Part shown: positions 52,197 through 60,327 of the stretch, piece by piece
Layout: the number at the start of each line of letters is the position of its first letter
How positions within the stretch are numbered: the first letter of the stretch is position 1
DNA from: Corynebacterium glucuronolyticum DSM 44120
Lineage (GTDB): Bacteria; Actinomycetota; Actinomycetes; Mycobacteriales; Mycobacteriaceae
Direction of reading: 5' to 3'
NCBI RefSeq assembly: GCF_030440595.1
Contig: NZ_CP047452.1
Location: 2,356,001-2,420,000, forward strand
Length of the DNA stretch: 64,000 nt
Position numbers and translations under genes: made by a program
Notes under the pieces: model-generated
What the model was told of the DNA's origin: nothing
The model's input: the letters and a program-made list of their open reading frames with translations, nothing else
The model's database searches: none

Positions 52197-52826
52197 TTAG
52201 AATTCTTGACCTGCCACAATCTTTCGGCTCAACCATAGGGAAGCTGCGGTGAACGCGAGTGTCACTGCTAGAAGTATTCCTGCACTAGCCAGCGGCGGCC
52301 AGGTAAGTGCTTTTGCGATCCAGTCGTAGATGATTTGCTTGTTAGAGCCGATGAATGATGAGCCAGCGAAAACAACAATAAACACTGCGACGAAGAAAAG
52401 CTTGGCTTTTTCTGGGCCATATTTGTAAAACAACGGTAGCTGAATAATGACCAAAAGTAACGTTACTGCAAAAGCGAAACTAGCTACCAAAACAGTGTCT
52501 TTCCAAGGCACCTCGGCCATGAGGAAGGCGAGGGCTCCTGTGATCGTGAATGCTACCGCACCAAGTATGAGCGTAATCAGGTAGTTGAGATTAACGAGTT
52601 CGCTTCTGGCAGTAGGACCAGCCAGGATCGTTCGGTTCACCTTGGACTCACTGTCACGAGCAAAGGTGCCTGTGAAGTGCAGCATTCCGATCATACCGAA
52701 AAGGAAAGGGAAAATAATCAACTCGTTAGCGTAAACACCAAGGCCTGTCATTGCGGCCGTTATCACGCCTAGGACGATCAGATAGGTTCGATTCGCAATA
52801 AGGTCTTTATAGAATGCGGCTCTCAT
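52197..52826 (-). CDS. ABC-2 type transporter permease
   Basis: 209 residues, six hydrophobic helices (VLGVITAAMTGLGVYANELI, FPFLFGMIGMLHFTGTFARD, and a last helix ASAGILLAVTLAFTAASLWL), of the ABC2_membrane_5 type that occurs with YtrA-family regulators. The 'D.. ....TI..GPTARSELV' loop follows helix 3. Its start overlaps the ATPase by 4 bp. Likely exports a peptide or gives resistance; substrate unknown. Confidence 0.8.
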   Translation of the reverse strand: MRAAFYKDLIANRTYLIVLGVITAAMTGLGVYANELIIFPFLFGMIGMLHFTGTFARDSESKVNRTILAGPTARSELVNLNYLITLILGAVAFTITGALAFLMAEVPWKDTVLVASFAFAVTLLLVIIQLPLFYKYGPEKAKLFFVAVFIVVFAGSSFIGSNKQIIYDWIAKALTWPPLASAGILLAVTLAFTAASLWLSRKIVAGQEF

Positions 52827-53671
52827 TGGTCTTCTCCTTTAATCGCATAAACCATGATGTCTTCAATCGTGGGTCTACCAGCTTGCACACCAGTAGGAAC
52901 TGCCCCGGTACGGACGATTACTTCTTGACCAAAATCATGACGGCGACGCCCTAATACTTGCGTGGAATCAAGCTGGTTAGCCTGCTCGTTGGTTAGCGCG
53001 ACTATTCGCCAAGCCTCTAAGAGTTCGTCTTTTTGCTCCATTAACTTCAACTTGCCGTTGTGGATGAAAGCAATGTAGTCAGCTGCTTTTTCAATATCGG
53101 AGACGATGTGGGAAGAAAACAGGATAGAGTGGCTCGGATCTTCGATGAATTCGAGCATAATGTCGAGTACCTCATCGCGGATCACCGGATCTAAACCACT
53201 GGTTGCTTCATCAAAAATCAGCAAATCTGCCGCATGGGACAGCGCCATCGCTAACCCGAGTTTCATACGCATGCCGCGAGAGAGCTGATCAACTCGCTTG
53301 TCAGAAGCAAGTTGGAAGCGCTGCCGGTAACTGGCGAAGACTTGTGAATCCCAATTCTTGTAAAGGCGCTTGCCAAACTCGCAAGCGTTCTTAACGGTGA
53401 AATTGGCTGGCAGGCTGATGTCGTCGAAAACCACCCCCACCCGCTCACGCGCTTCTGGATGACCCGGGCCAGCGGGCTGATCGAGCAGACGAATCGTGCC
53501 CGCATCAGGGCGTGCTAGGCCAAGGATGAGTCGTAGTGTCGTGGATTTACCCGCACCATTTTCACCCACGAAGCCCACGATTGAGCCCTGAGGAACTTGA
53601 AGATTAAGCGGACCGAGCGTGAAGCCTGGATAGTTTTTCACCAGACCGCTGATTTCAATACTATTCATCAC
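52823..53671 (-). CDS. ABC transporter ATPase (YtrB/PmtA-like)
   Basis: 282 residues. Walker A GENGAGKST (about 37-45), signature LSRGMRMKLGLAMAL (degenerate LSGGQ), Walker B LLIFDEATSGLDP, and switch FSSHIVSDIEKAA. A C-terminal regulatory extension of about 70 residues follows. Similar GntR-ATPase-permease sets include the phenol-soluble-modulin exporter of staphylococci (pmt). Overlaps the regulator gene by 11 bp. Confidence 0.85.
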   Translation of the reverse strand: MMNSIEISGLVKNYPGFTLGPLNLQVPQGSIVGFVGENGAGKSTTLRLILGLARPDAGTIRLLDQPAGPGHPEARERVGVVFDDISLPANFTVKNACEFGKRLYKNWDSQVFASYRQRFQLASDKRVDQLSRGMRMKLGLAMALSHAADLLIFDEATSGLDPVIRDEVLDIMLEFIEDPSHSILFSSHIVSDIEKAADYIAFIHNGKLKLMEQKDELLEAWRIVALTNEQANQLDSTQVLGRRRHDFGQEVIVRTGAVPTGVQAGRPTIEDIMVYAIKGEDQ

Positions 53672-54038
53672 TTACTCCCAACACGTCAATAAGTTCTTTC
53701 AAATCGGCAATAGATAGGCCAGCGGCTGGAGCTGCCGCGAGGGCAGATTTCAAATGGTCTTCGACCTTTTTGCGCTGTTCTTCCTTGAGTAACTCGGTGT
53801 TCTTGGAAGCAACGAAACTACCCCGCCCCTGCACAGAATCAATAAAACCCTCAAGTTCTAGTTCGTCGTAGGCACGCTTGGTAGTAATAACCGACACGCG
53901 AAGCTGGGACGCCAAACGCCTAATCGACGGCAGCTTCTCGCCAGGAACAACCTGGTCGTTAATGATCGCAGCCTTGAGCTGATCCTTAATCTGGGCATAA
54001 ATCGGGTCAGGACTTGCGTTGCTGACAACAATATCCAT
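53661..54038 (-). CDS. GntR-family regulator (YtrA subfamily)
   Basis: 125 residues from ATG 54038 (AGGAGG 5 nt upstream). Winged helix PIYAQIKDQLKAAIINDQVV..LPSIRRLASQLRVSVITTKR..GRGSFVA and only a short helical C-terminal dimerisation piece, which defines YtrA. It probably represses its own ABC operon by binding the palindrome at 54052-54072. Confidence 0.88.
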   Translation of the reverse strand: MDIVVSNASPDPIYAQIKDQLKAAIINDQVVPGEKLPSIRRLASQLRVSVITTKRAYDELELEGFIDSVQGRGSFVASKNTELLKEEQRKKVEDHLKSALAAAPAAGLSIADLKELIDVLGVSDE

Positions 54039-54051
54039 AAACACCTCCTAG

Positions 54052-54072
54052 TGTTCATAGTGTACATGAACA
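54052..54072. promoter_or_regulatory. Palindromic operator of the GntR/ABC operon
   Basis: Perfect 7-bp inverted repeat TGTTCAT / ATGAACA separated by 7 bp, 13 bp upstream of the regulator's start. A minus-strand TACACT within it could be the -10. Confidence 0.7.
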
Positions 54073-54192
54073 GTTGGCTGATTTGGGCGAGACGCCCAAA
54101 CTCTAGGAAAACGCTTAAACGAGACCGCTGCGGCACTCAGTAGTGCTAGGTCAAGCCATAAAACCATGCTTGATTAGGAGAAACGCTGCAAA

Positions 54193-54265
54193 CGCTAACG
54201 CAAAACGCGATACCCGCTAACGCAGGCTATTTTCCACACCCCCTCGGAGCGCACTCGCTAACGCA
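54193..54265 (+). repeat. Three iteron-like repeats CGCTAACGCA
   Basis: Exact copies at 54193-54202, 54215-54224 and 54256-54265; spacings 22 and 41 bp, about two and four helical turns. A TTTTCCACA, one base from a DnaA box, lies between copies 2 and 3 (about 54230-54238). Confidence 0.7.
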
Positions 54266-54270
54266 ACCCA

Positions 54271-54710
54271 CTACTTATCAAATACGGAGTCCAGTTGGAC
54301 CCTTTTACCGGCACCGGCACGTTCATGGTGCGCTTGCAGCAGTCGGGGATCATCACACCTAAAGATATGGTCTGCAAGTACGCCAGCGAGTTACATGCCA
54401 CGGAGCTCATGCTGCTTGCCTACTATGTGGCAGCTGTCAACATTGAATCCACCTACAATGCTCTCAAACTGGAGGAAATAAACGAAACAGTGAGCCCGAT
54501 CCGAACTACGTACCGTTTGAAGGGATCGCCCTTGCCGATACGTTCCAAGCCTCGGAAGATGGTGATCCCCTGGACTTTGAAGTGTTTAGGGACAGCAACG
54601 ACCGAATACGGAAACAAAAACAAGCCCCCATTCATGTTATCGTGGGTAAACGTTGGTTGGGCTTATTGATACGAGATAACGATGTGTGCGAGTACGCGCT
54701 CGCAGCGTAA
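54271..54710 (+). pseudogene. Remnant of a type ISP restriction-modification enzyme
   Basis: IKYGVQLDPFTGTGTFMVRLQQSG carries SAM motif I (DPFTGTG), then HATELMLLAYYVAAVNIEST, both typical of LlaBIII-like type ISP methyltransferases. After LKLEE the frame shifts and continues as EPDPNYVPFEGIALADTFQASED...FRDSNDRIRKQKQAPIHVIVG, stopping at 54710 where the catalytic GNPPY should follow. The helicase and specificity parts are gone. Non-functional. Confidence 0.78.
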
Positions 54711-54858
54711 CCACTAGTCCAACGGCGGAATCCAGACCCCTCACCCCAATCCACGTGGCTGTTAACGGCTCGTAGTCGACGTTCTTCATGCTTCCCGTCG
54801 CGCGTTTGCACCTAGTTCAACGGCCACAAGCAGAGCCGTCGAAAGATATGCAGCGGTG

Positions 54859-55085
54859 TCAAAAGGTTAAGCATTCGTGCTGGAGAGTCCATACTTGGAG
54901 GCCCAGCGGTGCTGACGCGATGAGATTCTTTCGGCTTCGGTTGATGACGATCGCTACCGAGTACTGTGCCCGGGTCACCGCTACGTAGAATGCGCAAGCG
55001 CTCTTGTCTGCTACAACCGGCATCGCCATCCGGGTCAACCACGGAGCGTGATTTCGGGAACCCGGGTGCGAAAAGGAAGAGATCC
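54859..55085 (-). pseudogene. Remnant of a UvrD-like helicase C terminus
   Basis: Minus-strand frame ending at TGA 54859 reads HAPWLTRMAMPV then SACAFYVAVTRAQYSVAIVI, where YVAVTRA is UvrD/Rep helicase motif VI, followed by about 30 residues to the stop. No further helicase motifs are found upstream. Part of it (55016-55070) is repeated at 57580-57635. Confidence 0.65.
55016..55070. repeat. Dispersed repeat, copy A
   Basis: About three quarters identical to 57580-57635 (ACCGGCATCGCCAT, GTCAACCA, GCGTGAT shared). The pair flanks the DUF262 gene in direct orientation. From 55086 to 55370 no gene is recognised. Confidence 0.6.
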
Positions 55086-55370
55086 GGCGCGACTAAGAAC
55101 ACCCGCTTGGGGAGCGGTGGACTTCGAAAATCCGGTTCGGCGGGAGGCAACCGGGTGGCTCGATCTGTGTAACCTGCCGGGCAAGGGTGATGTCAGGATC
55201 CATTTCTAGTTCTTGGGTGAGAAACCGAGACAGTGCATGGACAGACTCGCCCGCTGAGAGGGCCGCCCGGATTGAATTGGCTTGGATCTGGCATATCACC
55301 CGGACAGTTCTAGGATCTCTTGCCTCCACAGACCACGATCCAGGGCCTCAGTACTGAGACATACGACACA

Positions 55371-57101
55371 TCATTTCAGCAGATCAGCCGCTTCCAGGTA
55401 ATTGATGAAGGAATCAAAGATCAGATCCGTACGCTTTTTGATATCTGCTTCAGTGAAATCGGACTTTTTATCGACGAGGTCCAGCAACTCCTGGTTCTTT
55501 GTCGGTTCGGCGTTCTTCTTGCGACCACTCTCGCCAAGATAAAGGGACCGCTTCGCCTTGAACTGGTAGTCCGAAGCGCGAACATTAATCCGCTTTTCCA
55601 GGACCGCTTTATTGCCCAACGCCTCAAGCAGGTTCTCATCCGAAAGGGTGTTTTCAAACGCAGCGCGCTTTTTTGCATAGATATGCTCGATATCAAGTTT
55701 CACGTCGACTTCAAAAAGCTGTTGCTTCGGATTCTCGAAAGCCCACCACACCAACATTGACTTGGTCACTGGGCGGTTGTTCTTGAACTGAAATACACCG
55801 AGTTGCTTGCGGAGTGCGTCAGTCGAAAACTTGTTGCCCTCGAAAGTCACTTCCTGCCCGTTGACTATCTGAATCATCGCCGGGAACACTGGCGTACGCA
55901 GTGCGTTTACGCCAGATCGGACCACCGAATAGGCCCAGATGAAACCTGTAATGCGCTCAAGGAAGCGGTAGAAAGCATCTTCTTCTAGGTTTCCATCCGC
56001 GTCGTGATATTGCATGAAATAGACCGACACCAGGTAAGTCCACATACTGTTGGGCGCGAAATCAAGAACAAAGAGACGGTGCAGAATACGATCAGAGAAA
56101 CCTTCTCGCGTGTAAACGCACTTCCAGAATTGGGCGAGAACTTCCAGGCGGCCGAGAATCTCATCGTTACGCAACAATGAGTATGAATTCTTCTCGTAGA
56201 AATCTCTCAAGCCTTGTGTCGTGGTATCGCGGATTCCCATCTTTGCGCGCTCATAGTACATATAACGTGCAAACAGCTCGTCCATTGGATTGTTACGCGA
56301 CTTTTGAAAGATTGAAGAACAACAAGTCTCCAGCTCTCTCCACCGTTTGGAAAACTCATCTTTTTCGCCCTTGTCGTTGTAGAACTTGTACAACTGAGAC
56401 TTAAAAATATCAGCGTCAGCCAGCGGCAGGCCGCGGTCATTGAGCGTTGAGAAGATTCGCAGCGCAGTCCTTTGTGACTCAGCCTCGATTGGGAGAAGGA
56501 CCACGTTATTCAGGATTCTCGTGGCAAGGTGCGGAGTATAAGAGGGATACTCTTGGATGAACTCATCAATCTTCTTTACAAAAAAGTTAAACGCCTCGGC
56601 GTAACGACTCTTTTGACTACCACTAGCTTCTCCAGTACGCAGGATCGAAAGAAAATCCTGCTTATCATCGTCGGAGGCTACCTCTGAGTCAATTTTGAGC
56701 TTATCAGTCAGTGCGTTACCGAACTCATCCGTTTTCCACACGCACTTCTCAATCAGTTGCCTGGTCTTTTGAGTGTTACGGTCCTTCATTTTCTCCAGAC
56801 GCGAGTAATAGGCGCGAAGCAAGAGCATGAGCGTGGTGAGACGCTGTTGGCCGTCGATGATCTCTAGCTTCTTGTCCTCGTTGCGGAACGTAACGATGGG
56901 CCCAAGGAAGTACTCTTCATCCTCGTCAAAATTTTCCGCATCCCCATCAGGAATCGCGAAACTAAAGATGTCATCCCACAGCGTAGACAGCTCGTCTTCT
57001 TCCCACGCGTAAGGACGTTGGTAATCGGGAATGAGAAAGTCTGACTTCTTATCGGAGAATAGATCAGCCACGGTTTTTTGGTCGATATTCAGCTTGGACA
57101 T
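55371..57101 (-). CDS. DUF262/DUF1524 (GmrSD-like) type IV restriction or defence protein
   Basis: 576 residues. DUF262 domain with IPDYQRPYAWEEDELSTLWD and the nucleotide-binding IIDGQQRLTTLMLLL (about 80-94), plus FSTLNDRGLPLADADI. Near the C terminus KLDIEHIYAKKR..LGNKAVLEKRIN..KAKRSLY is a DUF1524 HNH-type nuclease core. GmrSD family proteins cut modified phage DNA using NTPs. The lower GC than the housekeeping genes suggests transfer. Stands alone, flanked by the 55016/57580 repeat pair. Confidence 0.85.
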   Translation of the reverse strand: MSKLNIDQKTVADLFSDKKSDFLIPDYQRPYAWEEDELSTLWDDIFSFAIPDGDAENFDEDEEYFLGPIVTFRNEDKKLEIIDGQQRLTTLMLLLRAYYSRLEKMKDRNTQKTRQLIEKCVWKTDEFGNALTDKLKIDSEVASDDDKQDFLSILRTGEASGSQKSRYAEAFNFFVKKIDEFIQEYPSYTPHLATRILNNVVLLPIEAESQRTALRIFSTLNDRGLPLADADIFKSQLYKFYNDKGEKDEFSKRWRELETCCSSIFQKSRNNPMDELFARYMYYERAKMGIRDTTTQGLRDFYEKNSYSLLRNDEILGRLEVLAQFWKCVYTREGFSDRILHRLFVLDFAPNSMWTYLVSVYFMQYHDADGNLEEDAFYRFLERITGFIWAYSVVRSGVNALRTPVFPAMIQIVNGQEVTFEGNKFSTDALRKQLGVFQFKNNRPVTKSMLVWWAFENPKQQLFEVDVKLDIEHIYAKKRAAFENTLSDENLLEALGNKAVLEKRINVRASDYQFKAKRSLYLGESGRKKNAEPTKNQELLDLVDKKSDFTEADIKKRTDLIFDSFINYLEAADLLK

Positions 57102-57579
57102 AGCACCGCCTCTTCTGGATTATGAGAAAATTATATCTACAACCGACACACCCGTGTGTCGATTTGTTTTCATCCGTGCACCCAAGTTCCCGCCGCAGTC
57201 TAGAGACTTACATCGCTGTGGACTAACGAGGCCATTCAACACTCAAGATCATCGGACATATTTACGCTAACATCCACATAACGTGAGACTCCGCAGCGAA
57301 AGTCTGCGAGTCAGGTTCCTATTGAGCTGTTGAAACATGCCACCGCTTTCGGTGGCACCAACCTCCGGATCAGTTCTAGCCGGGGACAGCAACAAGCCAA
57401 ACTGAAGCCAGCGATTAGCCCCACTACAAAACAGGTAACGAAAGCCCCTTTAACCTGCCCCGAAGAGAGACAAAGCCATCAACTTCAGTTCCCCACCGTA
57501 GGGCTAACCAACAAATAATCGGCTTTCTTAACCTCCAGACGATAACAGCCGACCCCACCCCGCCGCGTTCCCTGACGCC

Positions 57580-57635
57580 ACCGGCATCGCCATCTATGTC
57601 AACCAAGGGGCGTGATCTCCTGGACCCCGGGCGCG
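57580..57635. repeat. Dispersed repeat, copy B
   Basis: Degenerate second copy of 55016-55070; on the minus strand it still encodes HAPWLT.MAMPV, so it is a decayed copy of the same helicase-like sequence. Confidence 0.55.
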
Positions 57636-57686
57636 TCTATTAGGAGACTCGGCGCGCCGCGCGGTGACATGGTGGGGGAGAGGTGG

Positions 57687-57698
57687 GCGTCGACAAGC
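57687..57698 (+). repeat. 12-mer GCGTCGACAAGC, copy 9 (intergenic)
   Basis: Preceded by GGGGGAGAGGTGG. A degenerate relative in the same context (GAGAGGTGGGCGTCGGGAAG, 58709-58728) follows the gene at 57862. Confidence 0.85.
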
Positions 57699-57713
57699 TA
57701 GAGGAAGGGCGAG

Positions 57714-57758
57714 CGTCGGGGCCGTGAACGTCGGGGCCGTGAACGTCGGGGCCGTCGT
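57714..57758 (+). repeat. Tandem repeat, 3 x 15 bp
   Basis: CGTCGGGGCCGTGAA twice exactly, then CGTCGGGGCCGTCGT. Confidence 0.85.
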
Positions 57759-57861
57759 AACCGTCGGGGGTAGTTCTTTGGGACTACTTAAAGATGCCTG
57801 CCAAATTCATGTGTAGCGCGTACGCTAAAAGTAACACCCCCAAAACCGGAAGGTTCCCACC

Positions 57862-58653
57862 ATGAAGAAGATCGCAGCCGTCACCACGGCAGTCGCTGTC
57901 AGCCTCGCGGGCGTTGCAGTTCCGCAGGCTGAGGCGTATCAAATCACCGTCAACCCAAATGGCACGTGCACGTTCACTGGTACCCAAGCCGACACGGACT
58001 ATGGGATCCAAGCCACCAAAGATTTTTGGCTTGAGATCGCACGCGCCTACGACTCTTACACTCCCGGCACCTATCAAGACCTTGCAAGCCTGTGGACAGG
58101 GAAATTGCCCACCACCAACGAGACGAAGATCTACAACGTCACTATGTCGCTGTACAACAAGACACGCGACAAATCAGGCGGGACCGAACTGGCCCAAATA
58201 ATCATGGACGCGTACGGCAAAATCGCCGACGCCGCAATCCAAATGAACAACACTCCAATCGGACAGTCCACCACGTTCACCAAAGCAAAAGCCCAGGAAC
58301 TCATTGACCGCGGAGTGAGCCCGAAGCCCGTTTTGCCACCGGAAGCAAAGTTTGGCATCCCCGAGGTGGACAACATGCTGAGCAAGATGATCGACGCTCA
58401 GTACGCTTACATGAACAAGCTTGAAAAGCTGGCACTAATCAACGCGCGGTGGTGCGTCGAAGGCAGATCGGGCGATACCAGCTTCGCCGCGGGTGCCGAA
58501 GCCGCAGGGCTCTCCGAGGAGGCCGCCATCGGGCTGAGCGTCACCGCCGGCGTGCTCGCGCTTGTGGGGATCATCGCCGCGCTCATCACCTACGTGCCGG
58601 CCGTGCGCGCACTCATGCCGCCGCAGATCCTCGCGCTGCTGCCCGCTGCGTAG
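57862..58653 (+). CDS. Exported protein with Cys pair and C-terminal membrane anchor
   Basis: 263 residues. Signal peptide MKKIAAVTTAVAVSLAGVAV..AEA, first cysteine (36) in NGTCTFTGT, helical extracellular domain (YGIQATKDFWLEIARAYDSY, FGIPEVDNMLSKMIDAQYAY), second cysteine (198) in ARWCVEGRSG, then a membrane helix SVTAGVLALVGIIAALITYV and a hydrophobic tail RALMPPQILALLPAA. Architecture and motifs match 2624-3214 and 13903-14730. GGAAGG upstream. It lies inside the mobile region, unlike its two relatives. Confidence 0.8.
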   Translation: MKKIAAVTTAVAVSLAGVAVPQAEAYQITVNPNGTCTFTGTQADTDYGIQATKDFWLEIARAYDSYTPGTYQDLASLWTGKLPTTNETKIYNVTMSLYNKTRDKSGGTELAQIIMDAYGKIADAAIQMNNTPIGQSTTFTKAKAQELIDRGVSPKPVLPPEAKFGIPEVDNMLSKMIDAQYAYMNKLEKLALINARWCVEGRSGDTSFAAGAEAAGLSEEAAIGLSVTAGVLALVGIIAALITYVPAVRALMPPQILALLPAA

Positions 58654-58835
58654 GCTGCTTTTCTCCGATCGGGGGATCGGGGGGCCTGCGGGGAGGGAGG
58701 ATGGACGAGAGGTGGGCGTCGGGAAGCGGAAAGGGGAGAGCTTACAGCTTTTTCAGGGATTTCTACCCTCCGTGAGCATGACTGCGGGGCGGATTGCGAT
58801 CGTGCAGCTGACGCAGGGTTGGACGGGCCTTTCTG

Positions 58836-59098
58836 CCAGTGATACCGCGGCTGGAAACCTACGGCGGCAAGCTCGTCGAGAACATCGTCCAAGCAGTTGC
58901 TCGTGACCTTCTCGTCCGCGCCATGACACTCGTCGCTCAGGCTGGGCACAAGATTGTCATGCACGTCCGCGACGAACCTGTTGGTTCTGGTTTACGGTCG
59001 CTGATGCCTGCGTCCTCATGACGACCCCACCCGACTGGGCAGCAGGGCTCCCACTTAACGCCGACGGGTACGAATGCGACTACTACCGCAAGGATTAG
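58836..59098 (+). pseudogene. Remnant of a phage family-A DNA polymerase C terminus
   Basis: ETYGGKLVENIVQAVARDLL..AGHKIVMHVRDEPV is the phage Pol I-like motif C region (normally HDE; here RDE). A deletion and frame change follow, then WFTVADACVLMTTPPDWAAGLPLNADGYECDYYRKD to the stop at 59098, the family's usual ending. Clear prophage debris. Confidence 0.8.
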
Positions 59099-60018
59099 AC
59101 ACGCCAAAGAGGCAACTCGCGCCAGTTGTCAGGTGCGCCTATGCGAGAAAACGGCACGATAGGATTGTGCGGGTAAGTGTCGAACAGCTTCGGTAGCCGG
59201 TCGGCTGGAGACAAGTCCAGTTGGCGGTGCAAGTATTGGATAAGGGAGAGCTGCCCGAACACGCGATTCATCCCTTCAGCTACCGGAGCCAGCCTGACGT
59301 CATTGTTCAGTTTCGGTTTGATGCCGTAAACACGGTTGAACATCCTTGCATGATGAGCTGCGTAATTACGCAGAATATTCAAGGATTTCAGCCATGATTC
59401 AAGCTGAGGACCAGTTAGGTCGCAGGGCTCGGCAATCCGTTTGCGCACGATATTGGGCGACATACCGTACAGGTATGACAGCATTCCCCAATCCATGATT
59501 TCGACGGCCGCCCAGATGGGTAGAGTCCCGCCATATTTGGATTTGTGGTGGGCGACGAAGTCCTCCTTCGACGCTTTCAATGCCGACTGGTACTTTCTCA
59601 GCCACACCTCGTGCACGCTACGCCCGTCTTTGTTTCGCTGCCGTGCCCGGGCGCTCAAACGCTGGGGATCCAAATAGATCAGCGGGTCGAGGTGGCCCAG
59701 TTCGTGACCGAGCTTGGTCCGAATAGCCAACTCCACGCGATCAAGCTCGATGAACACGCTGTGGCGCAATTGCTCGTCAAACCCGTAGAGGGCTACCACC
59801 AGGTCAAACGATGCTCCGTCAACGAATTCATTTTGGGCAGTGCCGTCGCCTTGGGAGAAACGGCGCATCGGGTACCAGTATCCGGACAAGCGGTAGTAGT
59901 TCAATCGCGCCAGCAGCGTCTCAGCATGCTGAGGATCATTCACTCGCATCCCACGCTGACGAAGCAATTCGACCTGTTCACCGTAGGTCTTGAACTGCTT
60001 CACCTGCTCCACGCGCAC
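59095..60018 (-). CDS. Abi family (AbiD/AbiF-like) abortive-infection protein
   Basis: 307 residues. Abi_2-type landmarks: QVELLRQRGMRVNDPQHAETLLARLNYYRLSGYWYP (about 14-49), RHSVFIELDRVELAIRTKLGHELG, and near residue 215 LNILRNYAAHHARMFNR, the RNxxAHH motif shared with HEPN RNases. Typically cleaves tRNA or RNA after phage infection. Starts at GTG 60018. Intact, beside phage genes that are broken. Confidence 0.85.
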   Translation of the reverse strand: MRVEQVKQFKTYGEQVELLRQRGMRVNDPQHAETLLARLNYYRLSGYWYPMRRFSQGDGTAQNEFVDGASFDLVVALYGFDEQLRHSVFIELDRVELAIRTKLGHELGHLDPLIYLDPQRLSARARQRNKDGRSVHEVWLRKYQSALKASKEDFVAHHKSKYGGTLPIWAAVEIMDWGMLSYLYGMSPNIVRKRIAEPCDLTGPQLESWLKSLNILRNYAAHHARMFNRVYGIKPKLNNDVRLAPVAEGMNRVFGQLSLIQYLHRQLDLSPADRLPKLFDTYPHNPIVPFSRIGAPDNWRELPLWRV

Positions 60019-60327
60019 CCCTGTTTAATACGAAAAACGAAGACCGGCCCTGGACTCCCACCGAGGCGGGCAGCGGAACCGGTCATGTTGACTACAAGGT
60101 TACCTGGTTGATGACGCGGAAGCAAGAGCACGGGGCACGGAGATCGGTACGTTCACACACCAGTGTGTCCTCTGACCCGTCCGGATTTGTCGGTGCTCGG
60201 GGGCCGTATGGGCGAGAGCCTTCCTCACACCGTGTCCGGTTTCGGTGCCTTCCGTGCCTGACAGGTGAGAGCCTGGCGCATCCCGCGCCCACGATTGTCT
60301 ACCCGGCTCTCAGAAAAGGAACCGGTC

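Larger units (their letters stand above)
57102..57861. other. Long intergenic region
   Basis: 760 bp with no convincing gene. Contains a GCCACCG/CGGTGGC hairpin (57339-57356), dispersed repeat copy B (57580-57635), 12-mer copy 9 (57687-57698), a 3x15-bp tandem repeat (57714-57758), and the promoter region of the exported protein (TACGCT about 57822). Confidence 0.6.

Noticed and set aside
54788..55329. Small open frames around the UvrD remnant as genes
   Set aside because: None has an RBS; only the short helicase motif is recognisable and it is truncated.
57687..57758. CRISPR array
   Set aside because: The short tandem repeat has no spacers and no cas genes are in the window; no other repeat-spacer pattern was found.
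58661..58685. CCGATC/GATCGG hairpin after the exported protein as terminator
   Set aside because: No T-run follows on the plus strand; the stem is followed by a G-run.
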